From positions 1 through 20,869 of IMG/VR virus record IMGVR_UViG_3300009180_005351: a stretch of DNA of 20,869 nt, one strand, 5' to 3'. Both the position numbers and the translations under genes were made by a program. Source of the stretch: a virus. The notes under the pieces were generated by a model. That model had not been told where the DNA came from and ran no database searches. It saw only the letters and a program-made list of their open reading frames with translations. This document shows, piece after piece, positions 1 through 7,565 of this stretch (its first letter is position 1; each line of letters begins with the position of its first letter).

Positions 1-1184
1 GCAATCTTGTTCTTCTTGGGCAGCTGATCTTTGTCTGAGAGAGCTTTGTACAGTTTCACTGCCTCGTAATCTCCAGCTGAAGCTTCTTCAGCCTCAAACA
101 AGAGCGATCCAAGCCGTCTAGAAGATTCTGTGAACTTGTCTTTTCCAATGACGCTTCTAATGACCGCTGAAGCAACCTTGGGGTCTTTGAACTTTCTTTG
201 CGAAGAATTGAACGAGCCAACAAATTCATCCATGTCTTTGACGGTGTTCTTTTGCACCACTTGCTCTGGAGCGTCATTCTTGATTTCTTGGGTATCTTGG
301 AGAACTTGACCAACTTGTTGTAGAGATGGCGATGGCTTCGGAGTAGCTTGAGGATTCCTGTCAAAGATTGACTTGATCTCTTTGGGTGTTGACCTGGTGA
401 AGTCTTCGATTAGCTCTTCGAGGCTCAAGTACTTTTTGAAGGGTAAATCTCCCAGAGTGATGCCAAGGCTCCTTGACAGTTTTCTAAATCCCTTGAACAA
501 TCCTTCGGGTGGCTTAAGCTTTCCTGCGGTTAGAATGGCTTTGATCTCATCAGCGTTTGGAAGCTCAAACTTCTCCACGTCTTCAGGCTTCATCTTGTCA
601 AAAGGAGTGTTCATGAGATCTTCTTTGACGGACTCAAATTGCTTCTGGACCTCAGGGTCCTTGAGCGCACTCTTCTGATCTTTTTGAACTCTGCTAACGA
701 TCTCTTTTGCGCCTCTGTCTATCATGATCTTGAGCATATTGTAGTCACTCTCCATCTGAGTGATCTTCCCTATCGGGCTTTGCTCCATTCCAAACAGCGC
801 ACGGGTCACAGAAGAGAGTCCAGTTCCGATCTTCGACAGCAGGCCGCCCTTCTTTGGTAAGATGGTATCTATCTCTCTGAATACCACGTCTAGAGTGGCT
901 TTAGTGTTCTCAAAGAACTCTGGCAGAGTGCCTTCATAGTCCTTCAGTTCTTTCTTAAGCTTCTCGCCAACCTCTTGCATTTTCTCGATTGCGGCAGTGG
1001 CTCGATCAAGTATGCCGCTCTCTTCATCTTCTTCAAGGATGAGAGCAGCTTCGTACTTGGGAACGCCTCTAGATTCAGCTATCAACTTTGTTGTTGTGTC
1101 AAGCTGCTCGTATAGCCCATGAATCTCATGAAGAGACTCATAGGCCAGATGTAGTGATGACTTTTTGCTAGATACTTTCTTCAC
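1..1184 (-). CDS. Unknown protein, C-terminus cut by window edge
   Basis: An open frame of about 394 codons runs from a GTG at 1184 down to the window edge with no stop, so the C-terminus is missing. I do not recognise the family. The protein is highly charged and mostly helical in character. It has a Lys/Glu-rich, coiled-coil-like stretch around residues 60-90, a short Gly-containing segment near residue 125 (KKGGLLSKIG), and a Pro/Gln-rich linker around residues 290-320. No signal peptide or membrane segment is visible. The start is uncertain: GTG at 1184 overlaps the end of the dCMP deaminase gene by 17 bases and has no clear SD, and another in-frame GTG lies at 1199. Codon choice is AT-richer than in the middle of the window. 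It could be a virion-associated or scaffold-type protein, but nothing in the sequence proves it. Confidence 0.7.
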   Translation of the reverse strand, partial: MKKVSSKKSSLHLAYESLHEIHGLYEQLDTTTKLIAESRGVPKYEAALILEEDEESGILDRATAAIEKMQEVGEKLKKELKDYEGTLPEFFENTKATLDVVFREIDTILPKKGGLLSKIGTGLSSVTRALFGMEQSPIGKITQMESDYNMLKIMIDRGAKEIVSRVQKDQKSALKDPEVQKQFESVKEDLMNTPFDKMKPEDVEKFELPNADEIKAILTAGKLKPPEGLFKGFRKLSRSLGITLGDLPFKKYLSLEELIEDFTRSTPKEIKSIFDRNPQATPKPSPSLQQVGQVLQDTQEIKNDAPEQVVQKNTVKDMDEFVGSFNSSQRKFKDPKVASAVIRSVIGKDKFTESSRRLGSLLFEAEEASAGDYEAVKLYKALSDKDQLPKKNKI

Positions 1185-1611
1185 CTGAATAACTATCACT
1201 CTTGGCTAAGTACTGCCTGACATCTACACCGCAGCTCACTAGTAGTTCAGCGCCAGACATGTCTCGATACCTCTCAAGGTAGATCACCTCTTTGATACCA
1301 GAGTTGATTATGGACTTTGCGCACTGCCGGCATGGAGAGAGTGTAAGATACAACTTCTTGCGCTTAGGATTGTTGAAGTCAAGCTTGATTAGAGCATTGA
1401 CCTCTGCATGAATGAAGCCGCTACAACCAGGTTCATGACTTTCTGGCTCATGCGGGCCACCTGCATAGTTGCCATTGTAGCCGATTGCTAGAACCTGTGT
1501 ATTGTCTTCAGAGACAACCACGGCACCAACTTGGAACCTTGGATCGTATGAGCGCTTTGCAATAGTCTTTGCAAAATCAATCCAAATCTCATCCCAGCTG
1601 GGTCTTGTCAT
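1168..1611 (-). CDS. dCMP/cytidine deaminase family protein
   Basis: A 147-residue zinc-dependent deaminase of the deoxycytidylate deaminase (ComEB/T4 Cd) type, expected to convert dCMP to dUMP in the cytoplasm and so feed dTMP synthesis. The zinc site is visible: HAE at residues 68-70 gives the His ligand and the catalytic Glu, and SPCRQC at about residues 93-98 gives the two Cys ligands. An N-terminal WDE...FA motif and a GYNG segment near residue 45 are usual for the family. I chose the ATG at 1611 because GGGAG sits five bases upstream; a GTG two codons earlier lies directly against that SD. The gene starts two bases after the DHH phosphoesterase stop, so the pair is probably translated together. 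A role on free cytosine or RNA is less likely given the surrounding nucleotide genes. Confidence 0.9.
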   Translation of the reverse strand: MTRPSWDEIWIDFAKTIAKRSYDPRFQVGAVVVSEDNTQVLAIGYNGNYAGGPHEPESHEPGCSGFIHAEVNALIKLDFNNPKRKKLYLTLSPCRQCAKSIINSGIKEVIYLERYRDMSGAELLVSCGVDVRQYLAKSDSYSGEESI

Positions 1612-1613
1612 GC

Positions 1614-2450
1614 TCACTCCCGGTCAAAGATGGTCTCAATGTTGACTTCTGCTGGAAGATTGAATCCCGCAGCCTTTCTGTGGCCACCACCGCCAAACTT
1701 CTTTGCGACTTCACTCACATCGGAGTCCTCATGATGGGCACGGAGGCTGACTTTCACCTGGCGCGTCTCATGGTCGTAGTACCAGATCACTGCAAAGTCG
1801 CACTTAGGAGACAAAGCCGCACCGATCTCAGACATCCAGTGCGGAGAGTTCACCACAAGCACTTCTTTGCCAGAAATCTTCCTTGGCGAAGCATTCTTTG
1901 CGATCTTTGAGATCACTGTCTTTGAGTATGCAAGGATGTAGGCCCCACGTTCCTGGGCGTTGTCGACCTCGGAATCGTCCAGGTACTTGTCGAACTCCTC
2001 GAAGTCGAACTTCACCATGTCGAATGCAGCCGAGAACTCTTTCGAGTACGGGATCTCCCATTTCCAGAGGTCGCGGTCCTCGATGAACTTAATGAGACGA
2101 GGAGCCTCCTTTCCAGGGTGGAAGAACTTCCAAGCCAGCATGGCTCCGCTGTGGTTCATGTCGAATCGAGTGCAGGAGACATCATGCAGCTCAACCATCG
2201 CCGACTTGTGATGGTCGATCACAATGATGCTCTTGGCTTCCTGCATCAATCGCTTTGTAGTGACGTTGTCGTATGAGAAATCAAGGATGACGACGTTCTT
2301 TGCAGTCACGTCAGGAGGCGGCTCGCCATGCTTTGCAGCGTGGTATTCAGCCCTATCGCCGAGAAGCTTCCATGCAGAATATGCTGCTCCAAATCCGTCT
2401 GTACAGTTCGCGTGATAGATGACTAGATTTACTGCACTTGGCTCGACCAT
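1614..2450 (-). CDS. DHH/DHHA1 family phosphoesterase
   Basis: A 278-residue protein with the two-domain DHH phosphoesterase layout. The N-terminal domain has the metal-binding set: H13/N15/D18 in HANCTDG, D57 in LDFSY, the DHH signature at residues 79-82 (IDHHK) and D125 in EDRD. The C-terminal DHHA1 domain ends with GGGGHRKAAG at about 253-262, the substrate-binding loop. Relatives include NrnA-type nanoRNases, pAp or cyclic-dinucleotide hydrolases, and RecJ. Length and layout are closest to the small-nucleotide phosphodiesterases, so degradation of oligonucleotides or a signal nucleotide is plausible, but the substrate cannot be read from sequence. AAGGA lies five bases before the ATG. The gene follows a 56-base gap that holds a hairpin and precedes dCMP deaminase by two bases. 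Confidence 0.88.
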   Translation of the reverse strand: MVEPSAVNLVIYHANCTDGFGAAYSAWKLLGDRAEYHAAKHGEPPPDVTAKNVVILDFSYDNVTTKRLMQEAKSIIVIDHHKSAMVELHDVSCTRFDMNHSGAMLAWKFFHPGKEAPRLIKFIEDRDLWKWEIPYSKEFSAAFDMVKFDFEEFDKYLDDSEVDNAQERGAYILAYSKTVISKIAKNASPRKISGKEVLVVNSPHWMSEIGAALSPKCDFAVIWYYDHETRQVKVSLRAHHEDSDVSEVAKKFGGGGHRKAAGFNLPAEVNIETIFDRE

Positions 2451-2469
2451 GATTTTCCTTGATTGCTAG

Positions 2470-2494
2470 TTCCGGCTCTAAGTATGAGCTGGAA
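2470..2494 (-). other. Hairpin between cupin and DHH genes
   Basis: Two 9-base arms (2470-2478 and 2486-2494) are inverted repeats with one mismatch around a 7-base loop. They lie in the 56-base gap between the cupin stop and the DHH ATG. No T-run follows on the transcribed minus strand, so it does not look like a classical terminator. It may be an RNA-processing or attenuation hairpin, or chance. Confidence 0.35.
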
Positions 2495-2506
2495 TGGTTG
2501 CAACAA

Positions 2507-2899
2507 CTAACCACGATCGATTATAACACGCTCAGAAGAGGATTTATCACCCATCTCGTAGATTTCTGAGTCTTCTAGAGCAAAGATCTGGTAAGGACAA
2601 CCCGACTGGATAGAGATGCCTAAACCCGGAGTCAAAATAGACTCTTGATACGGAAATTCTTTAGGGTGATCTGCAGAATACTCACAGCCATGAACAACAC
2701 GAATCTTGCCCCTTCTGAGAAACAAGGCTTCGTTCTTTGACGTGTAGTACTTGAGAGAGTTCGAACAGCCAGCTCTCATGAACAAGATCTTCGTATGGAC
2801 GACGTCCATCGAGCCTATGCTAATCTCGTATCCCCACTGCTTGTCTACGACCTTTGATTCGGTCTTCCATGATGTCCTGTAGTCATCTCTGAACTTCAT
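2507..2899 (-). CDS. Cupin-fold protein resembling sugar-phosphate isomerase C-terminal domain
   Basis: A 130-residue single-domain protein with the cupin pattern of type II phosphomannose-isomerase-like proteins. KQWGYEI near residue 20 matches the entry motif, the first cupin box is at about 44-64 (SNSLKYY...NEALFLRRG), and the second is around residues 95-110 (IQSGCPYQIFAL). In active relatives the first box carries HxH and the second an H; here those positions read K-Y-Y and Y, so the usual metal ligands are missing apart from a Glu. It may therefore bind a sugar or nucleotide without classical metal catalysis, or act as a partner subunit. The ATG directly follows the TAG of thymidine kinase, with GGAGG four bases upstream. 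The epimerase two genes upstream suggests a sugar-nucleotide context. Family call is fairly good; function unknown. Confidence 0.7.
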   Translation of the reverse strand: MKFRDDYRTSWKTESKVVDKQWGYEISIGSMDVVHTKILFMRAGCSNSLKYYTSKNEALFLRRGKIRVVHGCEYSADHPKEFPYQESILTPGLGISIQSGCPYQIFALEDSEIYEMGDKSSSERVIIDRG

Positions 2900-3463
2900 C
2901 TAGCCTCCAAACTTGTCAAAGTGCTTAAAGCATCTTGGCTGGTACAGCTCGAGACCTCCCACTTCGACTTCCTGCTCTGGTCGGCCACCGGTCTTTGTGG
3001 TGTAGTAAGCGTCAGCTCCGCAGATGGTGCAAACAGCTGGACATATCTCTATCTTGGTTGCGAACGGCATCATCGATTGCACCTCTTCAAGCGACTCTCC
3101 AGATGATGCCAACTGCAAGGAAGAGACCAGCACTGTCCTACCCTGTTTGAACTGCGCTATAAGCGCTTGCGCACAGCCAGGAATCATAAATGCTTCGTCA
3201 ACGGCTACAACAGAGGGCCTCATAGAGGGCTTCGTGTCCATTACATGACGGCTAATCTCTAGACCATGAGAGACGCGAATCGCAGGGATCTTGCCACCGT
3301 TGTGAGTATTGATGTGGTCTTCACCGTATCTCGAGTCTATGCCTGGTTTAAAGCACATGATGTTGGTCTTCTTGAGAAAGTACCGATCGATCACTGACAA
3401 GAGCTTTGTGGTCTTTCCGCCAAACATTGGACCTGTGAAAATAACGAATTCGTTCATAGACAT
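2900..3463 (-). CDS. tdk: Thymidine kinase (type II, TK1-like)
   Basis: A 187-residue cytosolic thymidine kinase that phosphorylates thymidine to dTMP with ATP, salvaging nucleosides from degraded host DNA. The Walker A loop is GPMFGGKTT at 11-19, the Walker B/acidic motif is VDEA at 88-91, and the C-terminal lid is zinc-bound with C145/C148 (AVCTICG) and C178 plus H181 (RCFKH). The family usually reads DE(A/G)QF at the acidic motif; here it is DEAF, without the Gln. I chose the ATG at 3463 because its A is shared with the TAA of the epimerase (TAATG) and GGAAG lies five bases before. An upstream ATG at 3478 has weaker support. It works with ThyX and the ThyA-type enzyme in pyrimidine supply. 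Confidence 0.92.
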   Translation of the reverse strand: MSMNEFVIFTGPMFGGKTTKLLSVIDRYFLKKTNIMCFKPGIDSRYGEDHINTHNGGKIPAIRVSHGLEISRHVMDTKPSMRPSVVAVDEAFMIPGCAQALIAQFKQGRTVLVSSLQLASSGESLEEVQSMMPFATKIEICPAVCTICGADAYYTTKTGGRPEQEVEVGGLELYQPRCFKHFDKFGG

Positions 3464-4467
3464 TAGATCTTCCACCATTGAAATGTCTTCTCCAGACCAC
3501 TAACTAGACTGTAGAACGGCACATAGCCAAGAGAAGTTGTAGAGTTAGTAATATCAGCAAGAGTGTGCTTTACGTCCCCTGGTCGCTCAGGGGCGTGAAC
3601 AACTTCAAACTTGCCGAACCTTTCTCTGAAAATCTCTAAGATCTGGTTGTTTGATACGCTTCGACCTGTTCCAATATTGAAGACCTCTCCAGACATTCGC
3701 TTCTCAACTTGAGATGCCAAGATGTTTGCAGCCACCACATCGCCAACGTACACCATATCTCTAGTCTGGCTTCCATCGCCATCCGACCTCAACGGAAGAC
3801 CCTTGGAGATCTTGTCACACCAAGCTGAGATTGCCGTGGAGTATGGTGAGTCTCCAAGTTGATTTGGACCGTACACATTGAAGTATCTGAGGCAGACAGA
3901 ATCCACGCCATAGAGCTTGCTTGACATTTTCAAGAAGCTTTCCACCGTAAGCTTCTGCAGAGCATATGGAGATGCTGGATTCTTGTCGGTCCACTCGTCC
4001 GTTGGAAGCTTGGTGGTGTTTCCATACACGGCGCAAGTTGAAGAGAAGACGATCCTCGGCTTGTTCTTGGATCTGGCGACAGCCATGACCAGATCCATCG
4101 TCATATTGACGTTGATCTCTGTGGTCTGTGCAGGATACTCGACAGTGTATGACACCCTTGGATTTGCAGCAAGGTGGAAGATCGTGTCGTACATGCCGCT
4201 CTCTACCCTGTTCAGCACAGCTGGATCTGCAAAGCCTCCATACACCAGCAGGACCATATCTTCTGGTCTCTTCCTGTTAGCCTCAATGCTCTTCTCCCAG
4301 ATGGGAAGTCCAGTAGTGAGCATGTGGCGCACATTGAGTCCCTCGAGGAACTCCACGTGGCCATTCGACATGTCATCGACAACATCGACAGTCCAACCAG
4401 ATTCAACGAGGGCGTGGGTCAAGTTCGATCCGATAAACCCAGCGCCGCCAGTGACTAGAGCACGCAT
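3463..4467 (-). CDS. NAD-dependent sugar-nucleotide epimerase/dehydratase (extended SDR)
   Basis: A 334-residue extended short-chain dehydrogenase of the UDP-glucose 4-epimerase / dTDP-glucose dehydratase superfamily. The N-terminal NAD site is GGAGFIGSN at 7-15, with an acidic DDMS segment at 31-34. The catalytic set is S142-S143-T144 with CAVYG just after, and Y168-x3-K172 in SPYALQK. RYFNVYGPNQ at 194-203 and RDMVYVGD at 236-243 are typical of nucleotide-sugar epimerases. It would interconvert an NDP-sugar in the cytoplasm; which sugar cannot be read. SD GGAGAG lies seven bases before the ATG, three bases after the stop of the methyltransferase gene. The product sugar could go to virion or host-surface glycans or to DNA modification; no glycosyltransferase is present in this window to decide. 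Confidence 0.9.
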   Translation of the reverse strand: MRALVTGGAGFIGSNLTHALVESGWTVDVVDDMSNGHVEFLEGLNVRHMLTTGLPIWEKSIEANRKRPEDMVLLVYGGFADPAVLNRVESGMYDTIFHLAANPRVSYTVEYPAQTTEINVNMTMDLVMAVARSKNKPRIVFSSTCAVYGNTTKLPTDEWTDKNPASPYALQKLTVESFLKMSSKLYGVDSVCLRYFNVYGPNQLGDSPYSTAISAWCDKISKGLPLRSDGDGSQTRDMVYVGDVVAANILASQVEKRMSGEVFNIGTGRSVSNNQILEIFRERFGKFEVVHAPERPGDVKHTLADITNSTTSLGYVPFYSLVSGLEKTFQWWKI

Positions 4468-4470
4468 CGA

Positions 4471-5622
4471 TCACTCTCCATGGAGGTTGTCCTGCATGTG
4501 GAATCTCTTGCCGGTGTCCTTGAGATCTCCACTGAGGTAGCGAAGCACATCGCTGGCCATGTCTCGAGCAGTGCAAGTCGGAACATTCTGGGCTATGTGG
4601 TTCAGGTCCCTGAGTGACGTGAACGGGAAATCATGAGGAATTCCCATCATGTGGAGAGTCTCACGGATGGATAGACCGCGATCCTCAAACGGGTGCATGA
4701 GATGCGTCAGGGTACGTCCCACCATTGCGTTCGTGCGGTCGTAGTAGAATCCAGGAGATCCATCCATGAACCTGCCGCCACCAGCGATCTTTGCCTTGAT
4801 CGATTCCAGTCGCCGAATCTCTCGAGAATCAGGGTAGTTGCTCTTCAGGTATTCGAGGCACTGAGAGAGCAAGCCTTTCTCTGCGAGGTAAGTGTACACT
4901 GAGTGGATTGATCCCTCATCGTGTCCCTTCACAAACTCCTGGTGGGTAGTGTTGTGGTGCTTGAGGATGAACTCGTACGAGCGATATTCCTGCGTGGCAG
5001 ACTTCAGCGTGAACTCATTCTGGTTTGCCGCGCCCTCAGGGACCTGCTTGATGTACTCGTGGTATGGAACAGTGTGCCTGTTGAACGTCGACATCTCTGG
5101 ACAATTTCCATCCCGCCAGTAGAAGTAGAACGTCCTGATCCTTCGCTGCGGGATGCCGTGTAGCATCGTGTTTGTACGGTAGACCGAGAAAGAGTAGTCG
5201 TGCTTCTTTGCCAGGTCGTGGAGACCATCGAGGACCTTCTTGCCCGAGTTTGTGAACAGACCAGGCGCGTTCTCTCCAAAGAACACCTTCGGCTTGACCT
5301 GACCGAGGACAACCTCAGCCGACTCAAACATCCACTTGTTCTTGTCGTCACGAGTCTCATCACTTCGGCTGGTGTTCAGCTGGCTTAGGCCAGCGCAAGG
5401 ACAGACGGAGTTCACAAAGTCCAGCTCGCCCTCTGGGATTACACCACCCTCATCAAGGGAGATGCGCGGTACGTCAGGCCAGTAATTCTGGATGTGCTTC
5501 TCATTGTCGGCAAATGCCTTGTAGCTGAGGTGGTACTGAGGCTTATTTCCAGTCGCCAGGCTACAGCCAATCGCGCTGCCTCCGATCAGAGGAATGATGG
5601 TGGACCACTTCGTATCAGACAT
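4471..5622 (-). CDS. C5-cytosine DNA methyltransferase
   Basis: A 383-residue DNA (cytosine-5) methyltransferase that would transfer a methyl group from SAM to cytosine in phage or host DNA. Motif I is a divergent IPLIGGSAIG at 10-19. Motif IV is CPCAGLS at 74-80 with catalytic C76 (usual PCQGFS). Motif VI is ENAPGL at 117-122, and motif VIII is IPQRRIRTF at 157-165. Motif X-like residues lie near the C-terminus (PTCTARD). The middle section, about 180-310, would hold the target-recognition domain and has no obvious match. The start at 5622 has AGGAG six bases upstream and overlaps the end of the preceding pyrophosphorylase-like gene by 8 bases. No restriction partner is visible, so it is probably an orphan enzyme that protects phage DNA or prepares 5-methylcytosine for further oxidation or modification. 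Confidence 0.88.
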   Translation of the reverse strand: MSDTKWSTIIPLIGGSAIGCSLATGNKPQYHLSYKAFADNEKHIQNYWPDVPRISLDEGGVIPEGELDFVNSVCPCAGLSQLNTSRSDETRDDKNKWMFESAEVVLGQVKPKVFFGENAPGLFTNSGKKVLDGLHDLAKKHDYSFSVYRTNTMLHGIPQRRIRTFYFYWRDGNCPEMSTFNRHTVPYHEYIKQVPEGAANQNEFTLKSATQEYRSYEFILKHHNTTHQEFVKGHDEGSIHSVYTYLAEKGLLSQCLEYLKSNYPDSREIRRLESIKAKIAGGGRFMDGSPGFYYDRTNAMVGRTLTHLMHPFEDRGLSIRETLHMMGIPHDFPFTSLRDLNHIAQNVPTCTARDMASDVLRYLSGDLKDTGKRFHMQDNLHGE

Positions 5623-7162
5623 TCTTTCTCCTGTATTTCGATTCGATCTTCTCGATGGTACCACGCTTCACTAGCTCCTGAAGCAGCGCCCACGTCTCCT
5701 TCCAGTTTCCTTCCTGCTTGTACAGCCCAGGGTACCTCGACTCGGCAATCTTTGCGATCGAGTTGTGATCAGAGGCGCCACCGAGCTCATCCAGGATAGA
5801 AAGCAGGTTGGACTCCTTGTCAGTAGCGAGGTAGTCAAGAGACTTATCGACCTGAACCGTCGCCTTGCTCTCTACCTGCTTTACGGGCTTGGGTGCCATG
5901 ATCTGGCGCTTGGCCTTCTTGAGTTCCTTGAGCTGCTTGGCAAAGTCTGGTTGGGCGCTCATCATCAGCTCGCAGTCCTGCTCAAGAGCAACAGGGGCTG
6001 GGGCTGATTCTTTGATCGGCTTTGGCCCAACGCTCTCCTTGGAGATCGGAGCCGCCGCCCTCTTGAGGGCAAGCTTCTTGTTCTCTCGCAGCCTTCGGTA
6101 CACGCCATACTGGCAACAAGAAATCTCACAGCCGAAGTTTGTAAAATAACCAAGCTCTGACACTTCTCGCATGTGCATCTTCGACTCATCTTCATCGCTG
6201 AGCTCAAAGAAGTTGTCTAGATCGCGTCGGATTGCGTTGATGAGCCTGCGGCCAACCTCAGCTGAGATCGAGTGCTCGAGGTCAGCATAGAAGTAGTTGA
6301 CCGTGTCCATCGCCCCGACGCCAGGCACCACGAACTCATCGTCCTCATCGATGTTCCCAGGATTACCCTCTCGGATCAGAGTCCCAACGTCCGGCATGCG
6401 CGCCAAGTTACAGGAGAAGTGATATCCGTAGTAGTTTCCAATCCCTCTGGTGGAGTTCAGAAACTCAAAGGACTGCTTCATGTCTGGCTTGGTCTTGTAG
6501 AAGTTCACAAACTTGGGTCCCATGTAGGTGAACCAGTACAAGATGTCAGACGGACGAGTGGAACGCTCAGCCAGCTCCTGTGGAGTGGTGCCGAGCTTGT
6601 GGTCGATCGGAGTCCCACCGATGCTCCTGGCATAGTTCCTGGCGGCGACCTGGAGGCTTGTGCGAAGCTCGGTCGTTCCGTAGATCTGCTCCTTTGACTT
6701 TGCGGCAGATTCAAGGTTCTCGCAGAGCTGGAGCTGGTAAGCCTTATCGCTAACCAGACGCTCATAGACTATGAAGTCCGCGCCAGTGTTTCGGACCGCA
6801 ATCTTGACTGTGTTCGACGGACCATAGAACTTGACGATGGCAGAGTTGATCAGCCGGTCCTCAAAGGTCGCCTTTGAGTTGTAGTTCAGGTTCTCGTTGA
6901 GCCAGATGATCTCATCGTGGAAGCTACGGTTTGGGTGGAAGTACGGTACGGACTTTCCATCCACCACAAACCCGTAACCGAACTGCGACTCTTCTTCGGG
7001 CTTGTGCCGGAATTCATCGAAAGTCTGAGACTGTGCAAATCGCACAAGGTACTCTCGACGATTCATCTCCTTGATGAACTTGACAAAGTCCTTCTTCTTG
7101 TCTGAGTCGATCAAAGCGATAAGCTCAGCGTCACTGAGCCTCAAGAGCTGGGCATTTGTCAT
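5615..7162 (-). CDS. Helical HMUDK / alpha-glutamyl-putrescinyl-thymine pyrophosphorylase-like protein with C-terminal winged-helix-like tail
   Basis: A 515-residue protein. The central part has the pattern I associate with the helical domain of 5-hydroxymethyluracil DNA kinases and alpha-glutamyl/putrescinyl-thymine pyrophosphorylases. It has a glycosylase-like helix-hairpin segment RGIGNYYGYHFSCNLAR at 239-255, an acidic loop ending in EFVVPGVGAM at 276-285, and a Cys/Tyr-containing closing motif (CEISCCQYGVYRR, 345-357). In known phages these act on hydroxymethyluracil already in DNA during thymine hypermodification. A Pro/Ala/Lys-rich linker (370-445) leads to a 65-residue C-terminal domain (450-515) that looks like a winged helix. 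No P-loop kinase domain is present, unlike classical HMUDK. The start is ATG 7162, one base after the HAD stop; the longer open frame upstream is antisense-like sequence over the HAD gene. Family assignment is by eye and moderate. Confidence 0.55.
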   Translation of the reverse strand: MTNAQLLRLSDAELIALIDSDKKKDFVKFIKEMNRREYLVRFAQSQTFDEFRHKPEEESQFGYGFVVDGKSVPYFHPNRSFHDEIIWLNENLNYNSKATFEDRLINSAIVKFYGPSNTVKIAVRNTGADFIVYERLVSDKAYQLQLCENLESAAKSKEQIYGTTELRTSLQVAARNYARSIGGTPIDHKLGTTPQELAERSTRPSDILYWFTYMGPKFVNFYKTKPDMKQSFEFLNSTRGIGNYYGYHFSCNLARMPDVGTLIREGNPGNIDEDDEFVVPGVGAMDTVNYFYADLEHSISAEVGRRLINAIRRDLDNFFELSDEDESKMHMREVSELGYFTNFGCEISCCQYGVYRRLRENKKLALKRAAAPISKESVGPKPIKESAPAPVALEQDCELMMSAQPDFAKQLKELKKAKRQIMAPKPVKQVESKATVQVDKSLDYLATDKESNLLSILDELGGASDHNSIAKIAESRYPGLYKQEGNWKETWALLQELVKRGTIEKIESKYRRKNV

Positions 7163-7163
7163 C

Positions 7164-7565
7164 TTAGAGGTCCTCGAGGTGACGTCGATTTTCTTTGCCG
7201 ACGAAGGGATTGTTGACGAAGATGACTTTGGTATCGAGATAGTTGGCGTCGATAGCCTTCCGGATCTCTTGGGCCTGGATCTCATCGTCTTCGTAGAAGT
7301 AATCAACTTGGACACCAAGCCTCGCAAGATCGAGGATAGTCTTGGCTTTGTGCTGTCCAGAAGATACTCGAGTCTTTCGTTCATATGGTACCTGGTTGAA
7401 GAAGACCGTGTTGTTGATTCCGTTCCTGCGGAGGAAGGCAAGGGTCTCTGCCTCCTCCTGCTGGCTACGTCCCGTGATGATCACGTCCTGCGGACCTGGG
7501 CGGATGCCACAGACACCATCGCCAAGGTGGATCACGCCATCGATATCAAAGCCATTTACCTTCAT
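7164..7565 (-). CDS. Small HAD-family phosphatase
   Basis: A compact 133-residue HAD-superfamily hydrolase. Motif I is FDIDG with nucleophile D7 and acid D9, motif II is the TGR at 31-33, motif III is probably K73 in QHKAKT, and motif IV is EDD at 92-94. There is no cap domain, which resembles the phosphatase part of polynucleotide kinase and other capless (C0) enzymes that accept large substrates. It could remove a phosphate from a nucleotide, a nucleic acid end or a sugar/inositol phosphate. Its ATG overlaps the TGA of the FkbM methyltransferase (ATGA), and its stop sits one base before the next gene, so it is translated as part of the same block. Because the block includes an inositol-1-phosphate synthase, dephosphorylation of that product is an attractive but unproven role. 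Confidence 0.82.
   Translation of the reverse strand: MKVNGFDIDGVIHLGDGVCGIRPGPQDVIITGRSQQEEAETLAFLRRNGINNTVFFNQVPYERKTRVSSGQHKAKTILDLARLGVQVDYFYEDDEIQAQEIRKAIDANYLDTKVIFVNNPFVGKENRRHLEDL

Noticed and set aside
7163-7441. N-terminal extension of the pyrophosphorylase-like gene to 7441
   Set aside because: The 93 extra residues are Ser/Thr/Arg-rich, overlap the HAD gene in another frame, and the HAD gene has clear motifs and coupling. ATG 7162 has GAGGA upstream.
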